DNA of 64,000 bases from Acetobacter garciniae (GTDB lineage Bacteria > Pseudomonadota > Alphaproteobacteria > Acetobacterales > Acetobacteraceae): contig NZ_JAFVMH010000003.1 in NCBI RefSeq assembly GCF_017377735.1, positions 1 to 64,000 on the forward strand, read 5' to 3'. The position numbers and the translations under genes are program-made. Under the pieces are notes generated by a model, which was not told the origin of the DNA, did not search any database, and saw only the letters and a program-made list of their open reading frames with translations. Of the stretch, positions 33,472 through 41,437 are shown piece by piece. The number at the start of each line of letters is the position of its first letter. Within the stretch, counting starts at the first letter, position 1.

Positions 33472-33499
33472 GATGGTCTCCCTTAATTAGAATAGGAAA

Positions 33500-33522
33500 G
33501 GGTGCGCGCATGGCGCGCACCC
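33500..33522 (-). terminator. Attenuator-like hairpin between mbnA and mbnB
   Basis: GGGTGCGCGC (33500-33509) pairs perfectly with GCGCGCACCC (33513-33522) around a 3-base loop. On the minus strand it is followed by CTTTCCTATTCT, not a clean T-run. It would let the precursor peptide be made in excess over the enzymes, as in many peptide operons, or protect the mbnA mRNA 3' end. Confidence 0.65.
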
Positions 33523-33530
33523 CCTATGGT

Positions 33531-33626
33531 TCAGTTATAACCACCACAGACCGTACCCGGACCGCAGATCGAACCGGCCATTGTTGAGACCTTGATCTCG
33601 CGACGAGAAAGAATGGTGATTTTCAT
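33531..33626 (-). CDS. mbnA: MbnA, methanobactin precursor peptide, 31 residues
   Basis: ATG at 33626 follows AAGGAG by 7 bases and opens a 31-codon frame ending TGA at 33531. The leader begins MKITILSRRE, like the basic leaders of other MbnA peptides. The C-terminal core is SICGPGTVCGGYN. It has two cysteines, each after a branched aliphatic residue and before glycine, so Ile-Cys and Val-Cys are the predicted oxazolone/thioamide sites giving one N2S2 copper site. The peptide lies directly upstream of mbnB-mbnC and downstream of the TonB receptor gene. Modification and copper binding are inferred. Confidence 0.85.
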   Translation of the reverse strand: MKITILSRREIKVSTMAGSICGPGTVCGGYN

Positions 33627-33649
33627 TGATAGACTCCTTGTCTTTGAAA

Positions 33650-33679
33650 TTGCCGATCATCACATCGATGTATCGGCAA
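33650..33679 (-). promoter_or_regulatory. Inverted repeat in the mbnA leader
   Basis: TTGCCGAT (33650-33657) and ATCGGCAA (33672-33679) flank a 14-base loop containing CATCGATG. It lies between the predicted promoter and the mbnA ribosome-binding site and could be an operator or RNA stem. Confidence 0.45.
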
Positions 33680-33682
33680 AGT

Positions 33683-33711
33683 ATAATAACATATATTGTT
33701 CAAGTAAACAA
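33683..33711 (-). promoter_or_regulatory. Predicted promoter of mbnA
   Basis: On the minus strand TTGTTT (33711-33706), a 17-base spacer and TATTAT (33688-33683), about 57 bases before the mbnA ATG. The gap to the upstream receptor gene is only 100 bases, so mbnA may also be read from the receptor's transcript. Confidence 0.45.
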
Positions 33712-33726
33712 AGTAAAAACGCAAAT

Positions 33727-35943
33727 TTAAAACTTATATGAAATATTGAACCTGAAGCTTCGTCCAATTTCAGGTACGTCATTATTGCTGGCGATAGATT
33801 TGTACATATAATATGTCTTATTGGTCAGATTGGTGACGGCAAAATTTACGCGCCACGGCTTGCCTGGCATTTGCCAGTCAAAAAGAATGTCATGCAACAT
33901 ATAGCCTGGTCTTCTGCGTGCTATCGTAGAGTCATAGTCTTGGGCTTCTACAGCGGTGAGGTTATACGTGGCGGTCAACCCAATTTTTGGAAAAGTGTAA
34001 CTCGCATCTGCTGCTACTTTATCTGGTTGAGCCAGAAGGTTGGCTCCGGTGTTTGCATCTCTCACACGGAGGTGGCTGTAACTTACGCCAAGATTGATGT
34101 TCTCTATATTGTAGGTTGCGCGAAGTTCAATTCCATAGCGGGTGGCGTGTTGAATGTTCGTATATTGATAGTTTATCTCGTTTGTTTTGTAGAGTGGGCT
34201 CCAGTGATGTCCGACCACAGATAGCTGAATAAGGTTCGTAGCATCTTCGTAGAAGCCTGTAGCACGCACCAATGCATGATCCTTGCGTGAGAACAATCCA
34301 CTTTTATTATAACTAAATCCACCTTCGTATGTACGAGCGCTTTCTGGTCTTAAGTTATTATTTGGAAGAAAATAATAACTATTTGGCGTTATGGCATAGT
34401 TCATATTTGTTTCTTGAATTGTTGGGGCGCGGTAATTTTTTCCCCAACTAAGATAGACCATCCAATTTCGATTTGGATGCCATGCTAAGGTAATTTTGGG
34501 TAGAATTGCACCGCTAGTGCTGGTGGACGAGCCAGACCCAAAGGTATTGTAGCGATCGTAACGAAGGCTTGGCGTTAGTACGATGCCGTACGGAAGTTTA
34601 ATCTCATCTGATCCGTAGAATCCGTAAACTTGCTGTTGCCCGTCGGGGATAGTTCCTCCTCCTTGCCCGTTTTTTTGAAGAGTATGATTGATGTCTCGAT
34701 AGTAATTTGCTCCAACTACAAACATATGTGAACCAAGATAGCCAAAATTTTCCCTGAATATTTTTTGAATATCAGCCCCATAAGTTTCCAGTGTTTGCGT
34801 CTCGCCCACTATTGATGTCTTAATAAAAGGACCGTACCATGACGTCATTTTTGATCTATAGAGCGTCAGTCTTCCATCTTCTTTTCCGTCAGAGTCCTTA
34901 GTGGTTAGGTGAATATTTGAGTCGTCTTGCCTGGTTCCGGTTTGTCGATAATAAGGAATATATGTCTTTGTTGACGAATTATAAACGGTAAATTTTTGTG
35001 CTTGTGCGTTGGCTGGACGATAATTTTCAATATAATAAAAACTCTGCCCGAAATCGACTCTGATCCGGTCTGTAATGTCGTAGCCCAGTTTTAAGAGTGC
35101 GCTATTGCTCGTACCGTTGTTCGGAGATAATTTTTGTCCTCCGCCTAGAGAAATCGGCCCGAATGACTGTCCTGCATACGCCAGCAGTCCGTCGAACTTT
35201 CCCCATTTTCCATACACTTTGGCAGCACCTTTGGCATTTTCATTTGCACTCTGATAACCGCCGTCTAACTCTGCACCCCATTTTCGGCCAGGCGCGAGGA
35301 GATCTTTGGCTTCGAGCGTCTTGATTGACATGACGCCTCCCATGGAGCCGCTGCCGTAAAGAGTTGATGCGGCCCCCATTACGACTTCGACAGACTGCAC
35401 GAATGCTGGATCGATATAGAGCGGTGTCTGGAAGCCGGCAAAACCATTGTCCGCATTGCGGCGTGCGCCATCGACCAAGAGGATAATGTCTCTTCCGTTG
35501 AAGCCTCGAATTTCAGGGATCTGGCCTTCGGTCCGTGCTCCGCCTGCCATATCAGCGTCAGGTAAACGATTGATGACATCAGCGAGCGTTGAAGACATAC
35601 GTCTTTCAATATCCTGACGGGTTATCAGGCTGACCGAGGCGGGAACATCCTGGATCCGCTGTGGCGTTCGCGTAGCTGTGACAACGAGCCGCTCAGCTGC
35701 GTTACTGGATATGGGGATGGCGGCTCCTGTTCTTACATGAGCACCAAGTTGTTTTGACGTGTTTCGCGATGACTGTTCCGGAGTTTTTTTAATCGCCGCC
35801 TGCCTGGTTGATGCGGCATTCTCACGCTCTTTTCCGGGCAGTTCATTGGCATGCGCCGCGAAGGACGGGATAAGAAAAATTGCGGCGGCAGAAAGTAAGT
35901 GCGCGCGGTGGAACGTGTGTGCGCAAACATGTGTCGAAGACAT
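33727..35943 (-). CDS. mbnT: TonB-dependent receptor, candidate copper-methanobactin importer (MbnT)
   Basis: A 738-residue outer-membrane receptor. Signal peptide (LLSAAAIFLIPSFAAHA), TonB box ERLVVTATRT near residue 85, plug domain (VPASVSLITRQDIERR, EIRGFNGRDIILLVDGARR, GSGSMGGVMSI) and a 22-strand-type barrel ending ...RFNISYKF with a C-terminal aromatic. The plug resembles the heme/hemoglobin-receptor branch. No STN signalling domain is present, so no FecIR-type control is expected. Position directly upstream of mbnA, on the same strand, supports an MbnT role. Confidence 0.78.
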   Translation of the reverse strand: MSSTHVCAHTFHRAHLLSAAAIFLIPSFAAHANELPGKERENAASTRQAAIKKTPEQSSRNTSKQLGAHVRTGAAIPISSNAAERLVVTATRTPQRIQDVPASVSLITRQDIERRMSSTLADVINRLPDADMAGGARTEGQIPEIRGFNGRDIILLVDGARRNADNGFAGFQTPLYIDPAFVQSVEVVMGAASTLYGSGSMGGVMSIKTLEAKDLLAPGRKWGAELDGGYQSANENAKGAAKVYGKWGKFDGLLAYAGQSFGPISLGGGQKLSPNNGTSNSALLKLGYDITDRIRVDFGQSFYYIENYRPANAQAQKFTVYNSSTKTYIPYYRQTGTRQDDSNIHLTTKDSDGKEDGRLTLYRSKMTSWYGPFIKTSIVGETQTLETYGADIQKIFRENFGYLGSHMFVVGANYYRDINHTLQKNGQGGGTIPDGQQQVYGFYGSDEIKLPYGIVLTPSLRYDRYNTFGSGSSTSTSGAILPKITLAWHPNRNWMVYLSWGKNYRAPTIQETNMNYAITPNSYYFLPNNNLRPESARTYEGGFSYNKSGLFSRKDHALVRATGFYEDATNLIQLSVVGHHWSPLYKTNEINYQYTNIQHATRYGIELRATYNIENINLGVSYSHLRVRDANTGANLLAQPDKVAADASYTFPKIGLTATYNLTAVEAQDYDSTIARRRPGYMLHDILFDWQMPGKPWRVNFAVTNLTNKTYYMYKSIASNNDVPEIGRSFRFNISYKF

Positions 35944-36088
35944 GGAAGCTGATCCTGAGCTGAGAATATCGTTCAGCCAGCAGGACGGTCATTGTCTTTT
36001 TCGTCATTAGTTTATGACGTCAGCGACGCACTATGCGTTAAGTGAACGCGTACGGTCGATGAATGACAGCTTAAACGGCCTGCGGGCG

Positions 36089-36580
36089 CTAGAAGACCGC
36101 AGACACAGGGGGGCCACAGGAGAAAGGAACACCAAGTGTGATGACAGGTGGAGCACGGGGGTTAACGATGTTGACGTGGCGTTGCCAACGAATAAACGCC
36201 AGTGCCAGCAAGATAACGAGAGCTGTGAACAGGAATACTGGCAGGTGCAGGAGAGGGCATAACGGACAGCTTCCATCGTGATGAGAAGGATGCCCGGACA
36301 TGTGGTCGTGGTCGCCCTCATTGTCGGCTGACACAGCCTGCGTCACATTGTCCATTGTCATGCCAGGCATATCCGCACAGACGGAGTGCTTATCTGGCGT
36401 GTGATAAACATGTGGAGCGATATCAATGCCTGTCAGGCGCAGGATGGTAGCACGAGGCATTTCTCCCGGCATTGCCTGACTCTGGATCAGGAGTTGCCCC
36501 AGAAAGCCCATGAGCGTGAACGCGACCAGAAACCAACGGCTCAATGAAGAGCGGGGCGCAGGATGTATGGCATGGGCCAT
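36089..36580 (-). CDS. DUF2946 histidine-rich membrane protein
   Basis: A 163-residue protein with an N-terminal hydrophobic segment (RWFLVAFTLMGFLGQLLI), a His/Met-rich loop (CADMPGMTMD, HDHMSGHPSHHDGSCPLCPLL) and a C-terminal membrane helix (VFLFTALVILLALAFI). The HDG-CPLC pattern marks DUF2946, often found beside copper-linked TonB receptors. The loop looks able to bind copper. It is probably the first gene of the receptor-mbn transcription unit, 145 bases upstream of the receptor. Confidence 0.75.
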   Translation of the reverse strand: MAHAIHPAPRSSLSRWFLVAFTLMGFLGQLLIQSQAMPGEMPRATILRLTGIDIAPHVYHTPDKHSVCADMPGMTMDNVTQAVSADNEGDHDHMSGHPSHHDGSCPLCPLLHLPVFLFTALVILLALAFIRWQRHVNIVNPRAPPVITLGVPFSCGPPVSAVF

Positions 36581-36750
36581 CTTTTGAAAACATATGCTCC
36601 TGTCACGGTAGACTTTTTATAAAATCCATTGTGGTTGCGAGCCTGTCAACCCGATATTGCACACACATGGCAGGCATTCCTACCAGGATGCTTGAAGAGC
36701 CCATTTTGGCTTGGCGGCAGTCGATTTTATAATCTCTGCCTGAGGAATGT

Positions 36751-38038
36751 GGAGGGATCGAAGAACCCTTGATTGATACGCTTGGCTGTTGATTTCAGGT
36801 TTTTGGCGATTTGATTGACTACTTTTGGGTTGGTTTTCGATCTGCGTTTTAAGCAGATCGAGTGCTGCCCCCGCTGGATTGCTATGCATTCGCGCTGATC
36901 CGCTCCAGGAAGAGGAAGCGGCGCATATTATAGACGATATTGGCCAGGCCGATCCTCATGGTGGCCCGGGTGATACCGACAGTTCGGACGAACAGACCCA
37001 TTTGCGATTTCTGGTCAGCAAAGACATGCTCGACGCGTGATCGGATCACGGACTTTCCGGCGTTGGATTTCTGGAGATGCCTGGGCATAGGCTTGAGATG
37101 CGGCTTTTTCCTGTGAACTTTCGAGACAAAGCCCTGCTCCTCCATGAAGTCCTCATTCGCTTTTGAGCGATAGGCCGTGTCAGCCCAGACCGTTGAGGCC
37201 GTATTGGTTTTATCCAGCAGCCCCTCTCTCAATCGCGCGCCATCACTGGCGGCGGCATGCGTTGTTTTCCATTTCCGGATGAACCGGTATTTCCGATCGA
37301 TGGAAACATGCGATTTATAGCCAAAGAACGGGATGGCGAGATCGCTGGAGGGCATGGCTCCATCATCCTGCCGCTTCGCCTTCGTGAACTTCAGTGTCCA
37401 GCGCGCATGACGATCCTTGTGCGACAGCTTTGCGGGTTTGTCCTGCCAGTCTTCAGGAATACGTCCTTCCCGAAGATCGGCTTTCTCTGCATTGGTGTTC
37501 CGCTGCTTCGGAGCCGCTACCAGCGTGGCATCCAGGATCTGGCCTGACATCGGTAAATACCCGGCGTTACGCAGGGTCGCATCAAAGCGGTTGAACAGCC
37601 CATCGATCGCACCCGCCTGGGTCAGACGCTTTTGATACAGCCAGACCGTTTTGGCATCCGGCACCCGATCTGAAAGTCCCAGACCAAGGAAACGCATAAA
37701 GGAGAGGCGATCGTTGATCAGATATTCCGTCCGCTCATCAGACAAATTGTTGAGCGTCTGGATCACCAGGATCTTGAACATCAGCACCGGATCAAATGGC
37801 GGTCGTCCGCCTTTGCTTCCGTCAGAATACGCCAGAGCCTTCTCCAGGTCAGGGCGGAAGACTTCAAAATCCACAGTCCGGGAAAATGCTTCGAGCTGAT
37901 CACCAAGCCCGCTCAACCGAGCAAGCCGCTCTTCAACGTCAAAAAATCCCGCCTGCTTCATGATCCATACTCCAATCAACTAAGGGGAAATGGAATCACA
38001 GAGCAGACCTCAATACCAGGGGGTTTTTCGAACCCTCC
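36751..38038 (-). mobile_element. IS5-family insertion sequence
   Basis: Terminal inverted repeats GGAGGGATCGAAGAACCC (36751-36768) and, reversed, GGAGGGTTCGAAAAACCC (38021-38038) match at 16 of 18 positions and enclose one transposase gene. I see no clear target duplication. The right end lies 7 bases from the integrase stop codon. The insertion separates the copper locus from the integrase. Confidence 0.75.
36882..37961 (-). CDS. IS5-family DDE transposase
   Basis: A 359-residue transposase: N-terminal DUF772 region (GGRPPFDPVLMFKILVIQTLNNLSDERTEYL) and the DDE domain with GQILDATLVAAPKQR (first D), TVWADTAYRSKAN (second D) and RSRVEHVFADQKS (E, with the Y/R signature region). The frame is intact, so the element may be active. 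Start chosen at 37961 (MKQAGFF). Confidence 0.9.
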   Translation of the reverse strand: MKQAGFFDVEERLARLSGLGDQLEAFSRTVDFEVFRPDLEKALAYSDGSKGGRPPFDPVLMFKILVIQTLNNLSDERTEYLINDRLSFMRFLGLGLSDRVPDAKTVWLYQKRLTQAGAIDGLFNRFDATLRNAGYLPMSGQILDATLVAAPKQRNTNAEKADLREGRIPEDWQDKPAKLSHKDRHARWTLKFTKAKRQDDGAMPSSDLAIPFFGYKSHVSIDRKYRFIRKWKTTHAAASDGARLREGLLDKTNTASTVWADTAYRSKANEDFMEEQGFVSKVHRKKPHLKPMPRHLQKSNAGKSVIRSRVEHVFADQKSQMGLFVRTVGITRATMRIGLANIVYNMRRFLFLERISANA

Positions 38039-38044
38039 ACGTGT

Positions 38045-39214
38045 TCAGACGTTGCTCTTGCTGTCTCCTGAAACAAGTGCCGTAAAAATTTTCAGATCGA
38101 TCTCTTTGACTGCACGCTGGATTGGTTCTTTCTTGAGGTGAGCATAACGTGCAGTCGATTTGAGATCGCGATGGCCCAGCAGTTTCCCGATCATGATCAG
38201 ATCTTCGCCGAGTTCAAGCGCATCGGATGCGAAGGAATGACGAAGATCGTGAATGCGGACGTCCACTAGCCCGGCTTCCTTTCGGATGCGTCGCCACGGC
38301 TTCTCCAGATCGGTCAGATGACCACCGTCCTTCCGTCCAGTGATGACATACGGATTGCCCGCGATCATGGGAATGCTCTTCAGCAGGCCTACTGCACTCT
38401 CGCCCAACTGAACGGTTCGAGCGCCATTTTTGCTGTCGGGTAGTCTGATTACCCCTTCGTCCAGAAAAACATATTCCCATTTCAGACGTTGAATTTCCCG
38501 AAGGCGGCAACCTGTTAAAAGCAGGAGTTGAAACGCATTGACGGCTTCCGGCATCGCGGAACGGGCGTCGTCGAGTGCTTTGCCGAGACGCTGATGTTCT
38601 TCTGTTGTGAGGTAGCGCTCGCGCTTCTGCTCCTTATAGCGTTTCACGCCCCTGCATGGATTGACGTTGTCTGTCCGCACACCCCATAGGATTGCCAGAG
38701 AGAACATTTTCGACAGTACCCCCAGCGTTCGGTTCGCCTGATATGGGATATGCCGGTAGGTATGGTGAAATGTAACGATATCAGAATGAGTGACAGAGGC
38801 TAGCTTCCGGCTGCCAATTTTTTTCGTAATGAACAGGTCAATCGCGCGTTGATATTCGCCTTGTGTGGTTTGTTTCAGATGCGTCTTCACATGCCGTTCA
38901 ATGAAAATCTTACAGAACTGGCTGACGGTGGGAGAAGCCCGCTCTTCGTCGCGTTCTGTGTTTGGATCGTTGCCGTCTTTCACGCGGGCGAGGATTTTGA
39001 TCGCTTCGTCGCGTGCTTTGTCTGCCGTCCAGGGACCATGATGGCCAATCGTATAACGTCGGAACCGGCCATTGGCTCGATAATGGACCACGTAGCTCAT
39101 TCGGCCTGAAGGCCAGACCCGCAAGGCGAAGCCGGCGACTTGATCGTCCCAGACGATGTAGTCCTTCTCAGCAGGCTGGAGGGTGGCGATTATGCGCTTT
39201 GATATCCGGGGCAT
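38045..39214 (-). CDS. int: P4-type tyrosine integrase
   Basis: A 389-residue integrase. N-terminal DUF4102-like domain (DQVAGFALRVWPSGRMSYVVHYR), core-binding domain near 90-180, and catalytic residues R in LLTGCRLREI, HDLRHSFAS and GHRDLKSTARYAHL (tyrosine nucleophile). ATG at 39214 follows GGAGG closely; the frame runs further upstream without a site. The tRNA-fMet remnant lies 174 bases beyond its start, so it most likely recombines there. Confidence 0.92.
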   Translation of the reverse strand: MPRISKRIIATLQPAEKDYIVWDDQVAGFALRVWPSGRMSYVVHYRANGRFRRYTIGHHGPWTADKARDEAIKILARVKDGNDPNTERDEERASPTVSQFCKIFIERHVKTHLKQTTQGEYQRAIDLFITKKIGSRKLASVTHSDIVTFHHTYRHIPYQANRTLGVLSKMFSLAILWGVRTDNVNPCRGVKRYKEQKRERYLTTEEHQRLGKALDDARSAMPEAVNAFQLLLLTGCRLREIQRLKWEYVFLDEGVIRLPDSKNGARTVQLGESAVGLLKSIPMIAGNPYVITGRKDGGHLTDLEKPWRRIRKEAGLVDVRIHDLRHSFASDALELGEDLIMIGKLLGHRDLKSTARYAHLKKEPIQRAVKEIDLKIFTALVSGDSKSNV

Positions 39215-39387
39215 GGCTGCCTCCACAGGATGCGTATAGGATGCAAATGGGACTGAAACGTCAGTGTGAGTAAGCGTAGACAGAAGAACCAAAATGAACA
39301 ACTTATTCAATTAAAATAATGGGATAGTAGTGGTTCTTCGGGATGCATCGGGGAGTTTCGTGGCAGGGCGTAGCTCTTGCCTACAAA

Positions 39388-39432
39388 CTCATAACCTGAA
39401 GGCCGCAGGTTCAAATCCTGCCCCCGCAACCA
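39388..39432 (+). other. Attachment-site remnant: 3' part of tRNA-fMet
   Basis: CTCATAACCTGAAGG, GGTTCAAATCCTG and CCCCCGCAACCA match initiator tRNA from the anticodon loop (CAT) to the 3' CCA. The 5' half is missing: bases before the loop do not pair with the 3' anticodon strand. This is what integration at the 3' end of a tRNA gene leaves at one end of an element. The intact tRNA-fMet should lie at the other end, outside the window. Confidence 0.8.
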
Positions 39433-39468
39433 CTTCCATCATAAATCCCTCATCATAGACGTGTAGAA

Positions 39469-39506
39469 CCCGCTGCCGTTAGCCCTATCGGGCCTATGGC
39501 AGCGGG
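39469..39506 (+). terminator. Hairpin downstream of the tRNA remnant
   Basis: CCCGCTGCC (39469-39477) pairs with GGCAGCGGG (39498-39506). It is plausibly the original terminator of the host tRNA-fMet gene, which would place the flanking host sequence from 39433 on. The 39433-39648 stretch holds no gene. Confidence 0.5.
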
Positions 39507-39648
39507 CCATGCCTTTATGAGAGTGAACACGTTGGCTTGGGGCGATCCCATTCCCAGTTGCGAATCAAACTTTCCTATGTCATTCAACTGAGAAGGACTC
39601 TCAAGTTAATTTTGGCGAGGGTAGGGGAGCTTCTGGAGGTATTTCGCC

Positions 39649-40155
39649 TTGAAGGCGCAGCGCACGTCTTGGCAGCTATACGAAGCTCATCGTGAGAACC
39701 TGTTATCCTACGCAAACCGACTTTGCGGGGATAAGACACTCGCAGAAGATATCGTTCAGGATGCCTGGTTGCTTTTTAGCCGCCAGCAAGTCGAACGCAT
39801 CGCTTCGCCCTTACATTACCTTCGTACGATTGTTCGCAATCTACTTTTGACCCGAGGCCGCCGTGTTTCAAAGGCGGGACTTGTCGAGACGGATTTTGAT
39901 ATCGTCACCCTTAACGTGGAAGATCAAACCGCTTCTCCAGAGGCCTCCGTTGCTGCTCGGGAGGTTATGCGGCGCGTTTTTGACGCAATAAACCTCATGC
40001 CAGAGCGGCAGCGGGATGCTCTCATGATGTATCATTTCAAGGGAATGAAGCTGCGGGAGATTGCTGCTCATCTGGGCGTTTCCCATGCGCTGGTTCATCG
40101 GTTGATTGCCGATGGTGTTGCGATCTGTGATCGCATTCGCGAGGAAGGGCTGTAG
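39649..40155 (+). CDS. fecI: FecI-like ECF sigma factor
   Basis: A 168-residue sigma-70 family protein: region 2 (YANRLCGDKTLAEDIVQDAWLLF) and region 4 (LMPERQRDALMMYHFKGMKLREIAAHLGVS). With the FecR gene next to it, it should drive the TonB receptor downstream in response to an iron-chelate. The frame begins with TTG at 39649, with GGAGG about 10 bases before it; no ATG gives a complete region 2. Confidence 0.88.
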   Translation: MKAQRTSWQLYEAHRENLLSYANRLCGDKTLAEDIVQDAWLLFSRQQVERIASPLHYLRTIVRNLLLTRGRRVSKAGLVETDFDIVTLNVEDQTASPEASVAAREVMRRVFDAINLMPERQRDALMMYHFKGMKLREIAAHLGVSHALVHRLIADGVAICDRIREEGL

Positions 40156-40289
40156 ATTCCTCGTGCCTCTTCAAATAGTGCTGAAAAACGCTACTCTCCG
40201 TACATCTCTAATGTATGGACCTTTCGTTCCGTGCCGTATTCGCCGGAACGTATGTTCGACCATATTGTTCGCGGGGAGGGCTGCGTTCG

Positions 40290-41258
40290 ATGACTGAGCA
40301 GCGGACGCCCCGGCAAGCTGCGGTCGATTGGCTTCTCTTCCTGAGAGATGACCCAGACGACGAAGAGTTAAATGCCAGATTTCGCGAATGGCTTGCCGAA
40401 GACCCTGCTCATGAGCAGGCATGGGCAAATATCAATAAGACAAGCGTCATGCTTACTGACGCGCCGCAGACGATGTGGGAGGCAACTCCTGTTAAGAAGA
40501 TCAGGTTCGGGCGTCAGATAGAGGGCGGTTGGTTACATCGTCTTCTGTGGCCCGTGGCGGGTGCGAGTGTTGCCCTGGCGTGTGGTGTTGCTCTTCTGGC
40601 GACGCCTGATCTACTGCTTCGCCTCAGAGCGGACCAGTATACGCCGGTCGGAATGACGAAAGATGTTCTCCTGACCGATGGGAGCCATATCACGCTGGCT
40701 CCACGTTCAGCCATCAAGATCGAAATGGCTGGAACGGAGCGTCATGTCCGTTTGTTGCAGGGAGAAGCCCTGTTCGAAGTTCGACATGATGAAAGTCGAC
40801 CGTTTCGTGTTTTTGCCGATGATTTTATCGCTACTGACATTGGTACGGTGTTTGACGTGCGGACAGACGCAACGACGACAGTCGTTGCCGTGCGACAAGG
40901 GGCGGTGCATGTCGCTTCGCTGCGCGTTCCTGCGGTAGATCGTGATTTACATGCGGGAGAATGGGTCAGGGTTTCGAATGGCCAGCCTGTTGCGGGTATG
41001 TCCGCGATAGAGGCAATCGGGGCTTGGCGTGGTGGGACATTAATCACCGACGATGAAGCCGTGAGTGATGTTATCGCCGCATTACGTCCATGGACAACGG
41101 CAAAAATTGTCGTCACCGGGCAAAAGCTGGCTGACCAGCGGGTGACTGGTACTTATGACCTGCGGCAGCCTGAGGCTTCTCTCAGGTTGCTCGTTACAAC
41201 ATACGGGGGGAAAGTTCGGTTCTTCACTCCTTGGCTGGGGCTGGTGACAGACCACTGA
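40290..41258 (+). CDS. fecR: FecR-like anti-sigma/signal-transfer protein
   Basis: A 322-residue protein. N-terminal DUF4880 (AVDWLLFLRDDPDDEELNARFREWL), one membrane helix near residues 97-115 (ASVALACGVALLATPDLLL) and a periplasmic FecR domain (TKDVLLTDGSHITLAPRSAI, VRLLQGEALFEVRHDESRPF). It carries the signal from the receptor's STN domain to FecI. ATG at 40290 follows GGGGAGGG. Confidence 0.9.
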   Translation: MTEQRTPRQAAVDWLLFLRDDPDDEELNARFREWLAEDPAHEQAWANINKTSVMLTDAPQTMWEATPVKKIRFGRQIEGGWLHRLLWPVAGASVALACGVALLATPDLLLRLRADQYTPVGMTKDVLLTDGSHITLAPRSAIKIEMAGTERHVRLLQGEALFEVRHDESRPFRVFADDFIATDIGTVFDVRTDATTTVVAVRQGAVHVASLRVPAVDRDLHAGEWVRVSNGQPVAGMSAIEAIGAWRGGTLITDDEAVSDVIAALRPWTTAKIVVTGQKLADQRVTGTYDLRQPEASLRLLVTTYGGKVRFFTPWLGLVTDH

Positions 41259-41437
41259 GCTAGATCGCTCGGCATGAAAAAATATCAAAAAATAAAGCCA
41301 ATTTTATCAAAGAGATAAGGGTTTTCTGTCGCATCTTGTCGTAAAAAAATCGCTAAGCGAGTTACCAAACCGGGCTGTCGTGCATCTTCATAATTAGAAG
41401 ATTGGAATGCGAATGAATTGCACTCCATGCAAACTAT

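Noticed and set aside
39350-39432. A complete tRNA gene
   Set aside because: The D-arm and 5' acceptor do not fold: the bases before CTCATAA cannot pair with CCTGA. Only the 3' part is tRNA, so it is an attachment remnant.
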